From assembly GCA_007134115.1 (NCBI GenBank), contig SLLK01000345.1, positions 1 through 12,824 on the forward strand: a DNA stretch of 12,824 bases. Direction: 5' to 3'. Position numbers and translations under genes: made by a program. Position 1 is the first letter of the stretch; each line of letters opens with the position of its first letter. A model generated the notes under the pieces. That model did not search any database. It saw nothing but the letters and a program-made list of their open reading frames with translations, and was not told the DNA's origin. Positions 7,052-12,824 of the stretch are shown here, piece by piece. This stretch comes from Gammaproteobacteria bacterium. GTDB taxonomy: Bacteria > Pseudomonadota > Gammaproteobacteria > UBA5335 > SLRW01.

Positions 7052-7645
7052 TCAATCCCGGAAAATATTCCGGTGCGCTTCATGCGCCAGTGACAGCATG
7101 GGCTTGTCCGCTTCGCTGTCACCATAGGCATGGATGCGCTCGAAATCCTGCAGATCGTAGTGCTCGAGGATGCGGCGGATTTTCTCGTCGCCCTTGCAGT
7201 TGGGTGTGGCCAGCCGGCCGGTGAGCCTGCCGTCGCGCTGTTCCAGGCGGGTGCCGATGACGCGCGCGCCGAATTTCTCCGCCCACGGGCGGATCCATTC
7301 CTCCACCGAGGCGGTGACGATGACCACCTCGTGGCGCTGTTCGGTATGCCAGAACAGCTTGCGTGTGGCCGAGGGCCGCAGGGTGAGCGGCAGTCGCTGC
7401 AGGGCGTATTGTTCCCCGGCGCCGGCAAAATCGGCGTAGGCGCGACCACGGTAGAAATGGGCCAGTACGCGTTCCTTGGCCGGGCCCGCTTCGACCCGTC
7501 CGAATGCATAACGGGTCATGACCGGGGCGAGTACGATGCTCGCCGCAGCCAGCCTCCACGGCCTGAAGGTGTGGCGCAGAAAATCGGTCAGGCTGTCGCG
7601 GCGGGTCAGTGTGCCGTCAAAATCGAACAGGGCAAGTTCAGTCAT
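7052..7645 (-). CDS. HAD-IB family phosphatase, candidate polyprenyl-phosphoribose 5-phosphatase
   Basis: This 197-residue hydrolase of the haloacid dehalogenase superfamily, subfamily IB (phosphoserine-phosphatase-like), has all four motifs: DFDGT at 8-12 (nucleophile D8, acid/base D10), VTAS at 110-113, the lysine region KGDEK at 151-155 and YGDSEADKPML at 174-184 (metal-binding D176, D180). The helical cap between motifs I and II (about 18-95) is hydrophobic around 31-45, which might bring it to the membrane. The ATG at 7645 overlaps the stop of the glycosyltransferase gene (4 bases), so it is the last gene of the six-gene operon. In mycobacteria the 5-phosphate of decaprenyl-phosphoryl-5-phosphoribose must be removed before epimerisation, and this is the only phosphatase here; that substrate is inferred from context. 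An in-frame start 17 codons upstream is rejected because family members begin at the DFDG strand. Confidence 0.85.
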   Translation of the reverse strand: MTELALFDFDGTLTRRDSLTDFLRHTFRPWRLAAASIVLAPVMTRYAFGRVEAGPAKERVLAHFYRGRAYADFAGAGEQYALQRLPLTLRPSATRKLFWHTEQRHEVVIVTASVEEWIRPWAEKFGARVIGTRLEQRDGRLTGRLATPNCKGDEKIRRILEHYDLQDFERIHAYGDSEADKPMLSLAHEAHRNIFRD

Positions 7646-9159
7646 GGGTTTTGGCCATTGTCGCCGCCATAACGCGCCAGGAAAGAGCACGCGCATAACG
7701 GCAGGAAATCGGGAATATTGTAGTAGCGTTCGGCAATCCGGGTCAGTACCTGTTGGCGGTAGGCGGCGTAGTCGAAGGACTCGGCCACGGCCACCTCGTA
7801 GCGCGTTCCGGCCACTTCTACAGTATGCACCTGTACCGCGTCGAAATACGGCGCCAGCGCCTCGTGCCGGACCTCGCCGCGGCGGCTGAAGAATACCATG
7901 CGCTCGCCGTCGTGTTCGCGCCAGTCGGTGATGCGGTCATCCTGGCGGCCGTGGCGCGAGCCGGGGCCGAACACCCGCCAGTAGTGCGGGGTGTAATAGC
8001 CCAGAATGGCCGAGCGCGAGTAGCTGTCGGTAGCATAAAAATCGCCCTCAAACGCGGCCAGCACTTCGCCCACCGCGTCGGGTTCAAGGTGGAACACAAT
8101 GTCACCGCGGGCGGGATGTTCACGCCACGCATCGGTGGGCAACCACAGCAGGCCGATCACCACCAGCAGGTGCGCGGCGGCGAACCAGCCCATGAAGCGG
8201 ATGTTTTGTTCCAGCGCCGGACGCGGCAGGAACATGCAGCAGGCCAGCACCATGGGTACGAACAGCAACAGCCAGTGCAGGCCGATCTCCCGCCACGGCG
8301 AGAGCAGCCCGAATACCAGCAGGGGCAGCGTACCGGTGACGGCGAGCAACAGACGGCGGTGTTCGCGCAGCCCCTGCCAGACGGTGTGGCGCTGGCGTAT
8401 CAGGTGCCACAGCGGCAGGGACAGCAGATACAGCAGCATCAATACATAGCCAATACTGCCACCCGGTGCAAAGCCGGCGCCCTGGTGGCGGTTGATCATG
8501 TTGAACATCACATGATCCCAGCAGTGCAGTATGTTCCAGGCGATGTTCCACAGGCCGAAGGGCAGCACGGCCAGGAACAGCAGCGCAAAACCGGGCCACT
8601 GGTGGCGAGCGAAAGCCAGCATCCAGGCCACATAGGCCAGTCCCAGCAGCACGGCGAAGTACTTGGACAAAAAGGCCAGCCCCAGCAGCACCCCGGCGAG
8701 CACGAACAGTCCGTTTCGATTGCGGTTGACCGCCTGTTGCAGCACCAGCACGGAAGCCACGCCGAACAGGATCAGGCCGGTGTCGGAAGTGATCAGCACG
8801 CCGATCAGGTACACCGGCGTGAGCAGCATGAGCAGGGCTACCAGGCGGGCGCGGGCCTCGTCTATATCACGCAGGGCGACGTAGAGGCCCAGTGCCAGTA
8901 ACAGCCCGGTGAGTACCGCCGGCAGACGCAGCACCAGTGGATGCGAGCCCAGCCGCTCCATCAGCCACAGCAGCCAGCCGACCATGGGCGGGTGATCGTA
9001 GAAGCCGCCCCAGTCGACGTGGCGGGCATAGAGTACAAAGTAACTCTCGTCCCCGGTCAGTGGAATGGCGGCGGCCAGCGCCAGTTTGATGAGCAGCGCG
9101 CCGGCGAGTATGCCGGCGAACCAGCGGTCATCGGTGGCCCCGCGCAGCAGGAAGTTCAC
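7642..9159 (-). CDS. GT-C glycosyltransferase (PMT_2/ArnT-like), candidate arabinofuranosyltransferase
   Basis: The product is a 505-residue inner-membrane protein with about ten or more hydrophobic helices (for example 15-33, 81-96, 104-140, 151-186, 189-210, 236-252, 270-287, 293-311, 323-341). A soluble C-terminal domain follows (about 345-505). The first periplasmic loop has GDESYFVLYARH at 36-47, with the D37/E38 acidic pair typical of the GT-C catalytic site, followed by DHPPMVGWL at 55-63. This is the layout of GT39/GT83-type enzymes, which take a sugar from a polyprenyl-phosphate donor on the periplasmic face. It starts with GTG (9159) overlapping the DprE2-like stop by four bases, with AAGGA about eight bases upstream. 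Its place in an operon making a polyprenyl-phosphate pentose suggests arabinofuranose as donor sugar; donor and acceptor are inferred. It does not look like EmbA/B/C or AftA, which are much larger. Confidence 0.85.
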   Translation of the reverse strand: MNFLLRGATDDRWFAGILAGALLIKLALAAAIPLTGDESYFVLYARHVDWGGFYDHPPMVGWLLWLMERLGSHPLVLRLPAVLTGLLLALGLYVALRDIDEARARLVALLMLLTPVYLIGVLITSDTGLILFGVASVLVLQQAVNRNRNGLFVLAGVLLGLAFLSKYFAVLLGLAYVAWMLAFARHQWPGFALLFLAVLPFGLWNIAWNILHCWDHVMFNMINRHQGAGFAPGGSIGYVLMLLYLLSLPLWHLIRQRHTVWQGLREHRRLLLAVTGTLPLLVFGLLSPWREIGLHWLLLFVPMVLACCMFLPRPALEQNIRFMGWFAAAHLLVVIGLLWLPTDAWREHPARGDIVFHLEPDAVGEVLAAFEGDFYATDSYSRSAILGYYTPHYWRVFGPGSRHGRQDDRITDWREHDGERMVFFSRRGEVRHEALAPYFDAVQVHTVEVAGTRYEVAVAESFDYAAYRQQVLTRIAERYYNIPDFLPLCACSFLARYGGDNGQNP

Positions 9160-9893
9160 AGGCGCGTCCTTTTGAACACCGCCTCTGGCAGGTGGGTAAT
9201 CAGCGCCATGATCCAGCGCCAGAACCAGCGCACGTAGATCACATCGCGGCGCCCCTTGAGCGCGCGCAACACGGCCCGGGCCACCTGCTCCGGACTGGCT
9301 GTAAGCGCGCGTGGCAGGTTCATGCCGGCGGTCATGCGCGTGGCCACAAAACCGGGCTTGACGGTGATGACCCGTACCGCCTGTCCCTGGCCGGCGAAGC
9401 GATTGCGCAGTCCGGAAAGATAGGCCGTCAACCCCGCCTTGGCGGCGCCGTAGTAATAGTTGGACGCCCGCCCGCGATCACCGGCCACCGAGGAGATGCC
9501 CACGATGAAACCGCTGTTGGCGACGGCGAAGTGACGCGCGGCCTGGTCCAGGATGCTCACGCAGCCGGTGAAGTTGGTCTCCAGCATGGCCCGGGCGCGG
9601 GCGAAATCCTGTTCCGCGGCGGCCTGTTCGTCGAGCAGGCCGACGGCGCAGACCACGCCGTCGGGAGCGGGTTGCAGGCTCTGCCAGAAGGCGGCATGGC
9701 TGTGGGTATCGAGGGCATCAAAGGCGACCGCCCGCGCCGGTACCTGGTGGCGTGAGGCGAGCGCGGCGGCGTCGCGGGCCAGTTCGGCCTGCCGGCGCCC
9801 GGCCAGGATCAGGCCGTCACCGCGCGCGGCCAGGGCCTCGGCGATGGCGCGGGCGATGTCACTGCCGGCGCCGAGAATCAGTACGGTGCTCAT
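9156..9893 (-). CDS. DprE2-like short-chain dehydrogenase (polyprenyl-phosphoryl-2-ketoribose reductase)
   Basis: DprE2 uses NADH to reduce the 2-keto intermediate made by DprE1, giving polyprenyl-phosphoryl-D-arabinose. The 245-residue protein is a classical SDR: cofactor loop GAGSDIA at 8-14, catalytic Ser in GISSVAG (S135), Tyr148 and Lys152 in NYYYGAAKAG, and VKPGFVATRMTAG at 178-190, which is the stretch I associate with DprE2. A hydrophobic, basic C-terminus (VRWFWRWIMALI, about 221-232) suggests membrane association. ATG 9893 lies ten bases after the DprE1-like stop, with AGGCACAGGG just upstream. The SDR assignment is certain; DprE2 activity follows from motif and neighbour. Confidence 0.88.
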   Translation of the reverse strand: MSTVLILGAGSDIARAIAEALAARGDGLILAGRRQAELARDAAALASRHQVPARAVAFDALDTHSHAAFWQSLQPAPDGVVCAVGLLDEQAAAEQDFARARAMLETNFTGCVSILDQAARHFAVANSGFIVGISSVAGDRGRASNYYYGAAKAGLTAYLSGLRNRFAGQGQAVRVITVKPGFVATRMTAGMNLPRALTASPEQVARAVLRALKGRRDVIYVRWFWRWIMALITHLPEAVFKRTRL

Positions 9894-9903
9894 GCCCTGT
9901 GCC

Positions 9904-11205
9904 TCATGTCAGTCCCAGCCGTTGTGATTGCAGCGAGGCAAAGCGGTGGTGCGGGTCGACGCGTTCCTTCACCGCCAGGAACTGCTCCAGCGCCGGATAA
10001 CCTGCCTCGAAAGTGCGCCGGTCCATGCGTACGTCCTTGCTCAGGTAGAGGCGTCCGCCCTGCTCCAGCACCATGGCATCCAGTCGCTTCAGCAGATCGA
10101 ACACCCCCGGGGTGGCCGGGAAGTCCACGGCCAGCGTCCAGCCCTCGCGCGGGAACGACAGGTAGGCCTCGTTGCCGGGGCCGAACAGCTTGAGCACGGC
10201 CAGCAAAGACGGCTCGCCGCTGGCGGCGATCGCCTCCACAAGCGCACGCACGCCGGCGGCGCCCGCGCCTGATGGCACCACGCACTGGTACTGCACAAAA
10301 CCGCGCCGGCCGTAGAGCCGGTTCCAGTGGCCCAGTGTATCCAGCGGATAGAAGAAGCGCTCCAGCGGCACCAGCGTATCCCCTTCGCGGGCGCGGAGGT
10401 AGTACAGGCTATTGAAGGCGCGCGCGCTGTAGCCGTTGAGCAGCCAGTTCGGCATGAACACCGGCACGTTCATCTGGCGGCGGCGCGGCGGTGTGCCCGC
10501 CATGGCGGTGTATCGGGCGCCGGCATGTTCGCCATCGAAGACGATGCCGCGCCCGGCCCTGCGCGGTGTACTGCAATCCAGCCAGGCCACCGTATAGGCC
10601 GGCTGTTGGCTGTGTTCAAAAGCGCCCATCAACGACGCCAGGTCTGCGTGGCGGCGTACCCGCTGGCGTATCCAGCGCCCCTGTATGGGCCGCATTTGCA
10701 GTGCCACTTCCAGGATTACGCCGGTCAGGCCCATGCCGCCGGCGGTGGCCAGGAAGAGCTCGCGGTTTTCCGTGCTGCTGCAACGCAGCACCGAACCGTC
10801 GGCCAGCATCAGCCTCAGCCAGGCCACGTGCTCACTGAAACTGCCGTCGTGATGATGGTTCTTGCCGTGCACATCGGCGGCCACCGCGCCGCCCAGAGTG
10901 ACGTGCCGGGTACCCGGCGTCACCGGCAGGAACCACCCGCGCGGGGCCCATTGCGCGACAATCTGCGCCAGGCTGAGCCCGGCTTCGGCGACCAGCAAAC
11001 CCTGTTGTTCGTCGAATTCCAGTACCCGCCGGCAGTCACGGGTATCCAGCACGCGCGGTGCCAGCGCGCTGTCGCCGTAACTGCGGCCCAGCCCGCGCGC
11101 GATCAGCGGGGCGTTTCCGGCGAGCACCCGTGCCGGTGGCTCCCCGGCGTGCATGGGGATGATCTCGGCATCAATGCCGCCGACGTTACCCCAGCCGTGG
11201 ATCAT
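9904..11205 (-). CDS. DprE1-like FAD oxidoreductase (polyprenyl-phosphoryl-ribose 2-oxidase)
   Basis: DprE1 oxidises C2 of polyprenyl-phosphoryl-ribose, the first half of its epimerisation to arabinose. The 433-residue protein is a VAO/PCMH-type flavoprotein with FAD motif LIARGLGRSYGDSAL at 34-48, TPGTRHVTLGGAVAADVHGKNHH (96-118) and SFSEHV (132-137). The C-terminal substrate domain has VLKLFGPGNEAYLSFP (337-352 region), GWTLAVDFP (355-363) and LYLSKDVR (386-393). K390 aligns with the active-site Lys418 of M. tuberculosis DprE1. A359 aligns without gaps with Cys387, the covalent target of benzothiazinones. ATG 11205 overlaps the GtrA stop (ATGA) and is preceded by AGGGGGG; the frame is open further upstream, but that overlaps gtrA and looks unlike the family. 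It is slightly shorter than the mycobacterial enzyme, mostly at the N-terminus. Confidence 0.92.
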   Translation of the reverse strand: MIHGWGNVGGIDAEIIPMHAGEPPARVLAGNAPLIARGLGRSYGDSALAPRVLDTRDCRRVLEFDEQQGLLVAEAGLSLAQIVAQWAPRGWFLPVTPGTRHVTLGGAVAADVHGKNHHHDGSFSEHVAWLRLMLADGSVLRCSSTENRELFLATAGGMGLTGVILEVALQMRPIQGRWIRQRVRRHADLASLMGAFEHSQQPAYTVAWLDCSTPRRAGRGIVFDGEHAGARYTAMAGTPPRRRQMNVPVFMPNWLLNGYSARAFNSLYYLRAREGDTLVPLERFFYPLDTLGHWNRLYGRRGFVQYQCVVPSGAGAAGVRALVEAIAASGEPSLLAVLKLFGPGNEAYLSFPREGWTLAVDFPATPGVFDLLKRLDAMVLEQGGRLYLSKDVRMDRRTFEAGYPALEQFLAVKERVDPHHRFASLQSQRLGLT

Positions 11206-11600
11206 GTGGCCCCCCTGAACACAAAGCGCCTGTCGAGCAGGTATTTGAGCATATAGCCCACGCCCAGCCCCAGGGCCGCTCCCCAGTACTGGGCGCCGGG
11301 TACCGGCAGCAGATAATAAAAGGCCATCTCGGTGCCCCAGAACAGCAGCGTGGTGAACCCGCCCATGGTGGTGTACAGGGTGAAGCGCCACAAGTCGTCG
11401 CCCGCGCTGGTGGGCGTGTAATAAAAGATCCAGCGTTTGTCGAGTACGTACTTGGTGAGCAGGCCGGTGAGGGTGCCGGCGGCCATGGCCGCATACAGGG
11501 TCAGCGGCCACAGCCACACGCTAAACACCAGCCACTGGGTGAGCAGGTTCACGCCCGTGGCGATTACGGCAAACGCGCTGTAGCGGATGACCAGCTTCAT
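11202..11600 (-). CDS. GtrA family small membrane protein, candidate lipid-linked sugar flippase
   Basis: The product is a 132-residue inner-membrane protein with four predicted helices (about 8-28, 33-53, 72-95, 103-121), the GtrA pattern. The motif KYVLDKRWIF (50-59) after helix 2 recurs as KYLLDRRFVF (119-128) after helix 4, showing the internal duplication of the family. GtrA proteins are proposed to move polyprenyl-phosphate-linked sugars across the inner membrane; the mycobacterial member Rv3789 sits beside dprE1/dprE2 and was suggested to have this role or to act as an anchor. ATG 11600 is eight bases past the UbiA-type stop, with GAGG seven bases upstream. The next gene starts inside its stop codon. 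Confidence 0.92.
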   Translation of the reverse strand: MKLVIRYSAFAVIATGVNLLTQWLVFSVWLWPLTLYAAMAAGTLTGLLTKYVLDKRWIFYYTPTSAGDDLWRFTLYTTMGGFTTLLFWGTEMAFYYLLPVPGAQYWGAALGLGVGYMLKYLLDRRFVFRGAT

Positions 11601-11608
11601 GCAGGGCC

Positions 11609-12457
11609 TCAGGCGAAGTACAGAATCCAGCTGAACACCGCCACCCAGCCCGCCAGCACCAGTTGCACAAAGCGGTCACGCAGCAATACCCACGCCGGGT
11701 CGCCGCTTTGCTCGTCGACCATGGCGATTTGCAGGTAGCGCAACACGCCCAGCACCACGAAGGCGGAAGTCAGGTACACATGGTCGCTGCCCAGCCGCTG
11801 CGCCACCTCGGGCGAGATGGCCCACAGGATATAGGCCAGCACCACCACCGAAGCGCTCATCACCATCGCCGCGTCCAGAAACTTCAGGTTGTAGCGCGGG
11901 TTCGCCGCAGGGGTGACCAGCACATCATCGCGGCGCTTGGCCAGCGACAGGAACAGCGCCAGCAAAAAGGTCATCACGATAATCCACACCGACAGCGCCA
12001 CGCCGGTGACCACCGCCCCGACCAGCAGGCGCAGCACGAAGCCGGTGGCGATCAGGCTGATATCGATAATGGAGATTTGTTTGAGCCCCAGGGAATAGGC
12101 CAGGTTCATGCCCACGTAGGCGAGCGTAACCAGCAATGCTGGCAGCGACACCAGGCCCATCAGCACCCCGCCGGCCACCGCCAGCACCAGCGCCGTGAGC
12201 AGCGCGGTGCGCGGCGCCACCCGGCCCGCCGGCAGGGCCCGCCGGCTTTTCACCGGATGCCGGCGATCCTCGTCGATGTCGCGCCAGTCATTGAAAATAT
12301 AGACCGCGCTGGCCATCAGGCAGAAGGCCACAAAGGCCAGCGCCGCAGGCCCGAGCAGCGCCGGGTTGGTGAACTCGAAGGCAAAGAACAGCGGCACGAA
12401 GATAAACAGGTTCTTCGTGTACTGATAAGGCCGCATCAGTTGCAACAGGGCGGGCAA
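11609..12457 (-). CDS. UbiA-fold polyprenyl-phosphate phosphoribosyltransferase (DPPR synthase-like)
   Basis: This integral membrane enzyme would transfer 5-phosphoribose from PRPP to a polyprenyl phosphate (undecaprenyl phosphate expected in a Gram-negative), the first step to lipid-linked arabinose. The 282-residue protein has about eight or nine helices. The first Asp-rich motif is NDWRDIDEDRRHPVKSRR at 56-73 (N56, D57, D60, D64); the second loop is YSLGLKQISIIDI at 121-133 (D132). RRHPVKSRRALPAG, GAVVTGVALSVW and LALFLSLAKRRDDV are the stretches that distinguish DPPR synthases such as Rv3806c from quinone or heme prenyltransferases. The start is taken as TTG 12457 because GAGGA sits eight bases upstream and the family N-terminus (LLQLMRPYQYTKN) would be cut by using ATG 12436. 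First gene of the six-gene operon. Confidence 0.92.
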   Translation of the reverse strand: MPALLQLMRPYQYTKNLFIFVPLFFAFEFTNPALLGPAALAFVAFCLMASAVYIFNDWRDIDEDRRHPVKSRRALPAGRVAPRTALLTALVLAVAGGVLMGLVSLPALLVTLAYVGMNLAYSLGLKQISIIDISLIATGFVLRLLVGAVVTGVALSVWIIVMTFLLALFLSLAKRRDDVLVTPAANPRYNLKFLDAAMVMSASVVVLAYILWAISPEVAQRLGSDHVYLTSAFVVLGVLRYLQIAMVDEQSGDPAWVLLRDRFVQLVLAGWVAVFSWILYFA

Positions 12458-12551
12458 GGCGCAGGTCCTCGGTGACGGTGATCTATTGCGGTGCGCTCAT
12501 TCTTGCTGTGCCTGTCCGCCCGTGCAACCCTGGCAAATCCGACAGAGTATC

Positions 12552-12581
12552 ATTATTTGACATATCCCTTATACTTGTCTA
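12552..12581 (-). promoter_or_regulatory. Candidate sigma-70 promoter of the six-gene operon
   Basis: On the minus strand TAGACA (12581-12576, 5/6 to the -35 consensus) is followed after 18 bases by AATAAT (12557-12552, 5/6 to the -10 consensus). It lies in an AT-rich patch that stands out from the GC-rich surroundings and would give a leader of roughly 85-90 bases before the TTG start at 12457. Prediction by eye only. Confidence 0.5.
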
Positions 12582-12585
12582 GTTT
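12557..12585 (+). promoter_or_regulatory. Candidate divergent promoter, plus strand
   Basis: A perfect TTGACA (12557-12562) is followed after 17 bases by TAGTTT (12580-12585, only 3/6 to the -10 consensus). It overlaps the minus-strand promoter candidate, so the two directions could compete. A better -10 match, TATACT (12570-12575), is only seven bases from TTGACA. Weak evidence. Confidence 0.3.
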
Positions 12586-12589
12586 TGTA

Positions 12590-12627
12590 GCTGCGGGCCT
12601 CAGGAAGCAGGCGGATCAACCCGCAGC
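12590..12627. repeat. 8-bp inverted repeat next to the divergent promoter
   Basis: GCTGCGGG (12590-12597) and CCCGCAGC (12620-12627) are perfect inverted copies separated by 22 bases. They lie just beyond the promoter-like patch, so they could be an operator for a dimeric regulator or a hairpin in the plus-strand leader. No regulator gene is visible. Confidence 0.5.
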
Positions 12628-12643
12628 CGTCTATTGCGGCAAA

Positions 12644-12824
12644 ATGATGAAGGGAATCGTCGACAAGGATGTCGTCCGCACTTCATTGTGTGAACCTCGC
12701 CCGGAACTTGCCCTGGACACGCGGACATGGCCCGTTGTCATGCGCCGGCGTGAACGTCGTTGCCGCGTTCCGAAGGGCTACCTCCATAGCAAAACTGTGT
12801 ACATCGTGCTCTTCGTGCGCGTCC
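12644..12824 (+). CDS. Possible start of an unidentified gene, cut by the window end
   Basis: From tandem ATG codons (12644, 12647) the frame stays open for 60 codons to the last base of the window. The encoded peptide is basic in the middle (VMRRRERRCRVPKGY) and hydrophobic near the edge (TVYIVLFVRV). No family is recognised and there is no clear ribosome-binding site. A 60-codon open frame at this GC content can occur by chance, so it may not be a gene. Confidence 0.25.
   Translation, partial: MMKGIVDKDVVRTSLCEPRPELALDTRTWPVVMRRRERRCRVPKGYLHSKTVYIVLFVRV

Larger units (their letters stand above)
12458..12824. other. Mostly non-coding end region (367 bases)
   Basis: No recognisable protein or RNA gene is seen. 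The stretch holds the ribosome-binding site of the UbiA-type gene (GAGGA, about 12466-12470 on the minus strand), an AT-rich promoter-like patch (12541-12590), an inverted repeat (12590-12627) and two copies of TCTATTGCGG (12482-12491 and 12630-12639). The right part contains a reading frame open to the window edge. Confidence 0.7.

Noticed and set aside
7753..8901. 382-codon plus-strand frame opposite the GT-C transferase
   Set aside because: It is antisense to a clear multi-helix membrane protein. The Gln/His-rich translation is the usual complement of hydrophobic codons.
10327..11256. 309-codon plus-strand frame opposite the DprE1-like gene
   Set aside because: It is a shadow of a recognised flavoprotein, with no ribosome-binding site or family motif.
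11206..11517. Longer version of the DprE1-like protein starting at 11517
   Set aside because: The extra 104 residues are a different-frame reading of gtrA. The family N-terminus and an AGGGGGG ribosome-binding site support the start at 11205.
11663..12475. 270-codon plus-strand frame opposite the UbiA-type gene
   Set aside because: It is Gln/His/Arg-rich low-complexity translation, antisense to a membrane enzyme with conserved Asp motifs.
12472..12582. 36-codon plus-strand frame starting GTG at 12472
   Set aside because: It has no ribosome-binding site, overlaps the promoter-like patch of the operon and shows no recognisable feature beyond a hydrophobic N-terminus.

Overview
The window is high-GC bacterial DNA with dense genes, short spacers and 4-base stop/start overlaps. 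The best guess is a gammaproteobacterium, possibly of the Chromatiales/Ectothiorhodospiraceae type. This rests on the fmt-rsmB-trkA-trkH order, the Pseudomonas-type choline-kinase-fold ThrB and the look of the proteins; it is inference. No rRNA, tRNA, insertion sequence or CRISPR array was seen.

Layout. (1) Plus strand, 1-5604, is housekeeping: fmt (its start damaged at the window edge), rsmB, trkA, trkH and a small TPR protein. fmt and rsmB are coupled to translation initiation and the ribosome; trkA/trkH form the potassium uptake system. (2) Plus strand, 5697-6653: homoserine kinase thrB, separated from the TPR gene by a strong GC-rich hairpin. (3) Minus strand, 6656-6970: an orphan CdiI_2-type immunity-like gene, meeting thrB stop-to-stop. 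A (AGCTAAC) heptamer tandem repeat lies upstream of its start. (4) Minus strand, 12457 down to 7052: a compact six-gene operon in the order polyprenyl-phosphate phosphoribosyltransferase (UbiA fold), GtrA-type membrane protein, DprE1-like FAD oxidoreductase, DprE2-like SDR, GT-C (PMT_2/ArnT-like) glycosyltransferase, HAD-IB phosphatase. (5) 12458-12824: promoter-like and non-coding DNA, with an unidentified reading frame running off the right edge.

The most interesting part is region 4. It looks like a complete Gram-negative counterpart of the mycobacterial decaprenyl-phosphoryl-arabinose route. PRPP would be attached to polyprenyl phosphate by the UbiA enzyme and the 5-phosphate removed by the HAD enzyme. 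The ribose would be epimerised at C2 by DprE1/DprE2, the lipid-linked arabinofuranose moved across the inner membrane with help from GtrA, and the sugar transferred in the periplasm by the GT-C enzyme. A related pathway is known from Pseudomonas aeruginosa strains that put D-arabinofuranose on type IV pilins. Here a different kind of transferase sits inside the operon and no pilin gene is adjacent, so the acceptor is unknown. The DprE1-like protein has Ala at the position of the mycobacterial benzothiazinone-target cysteine.
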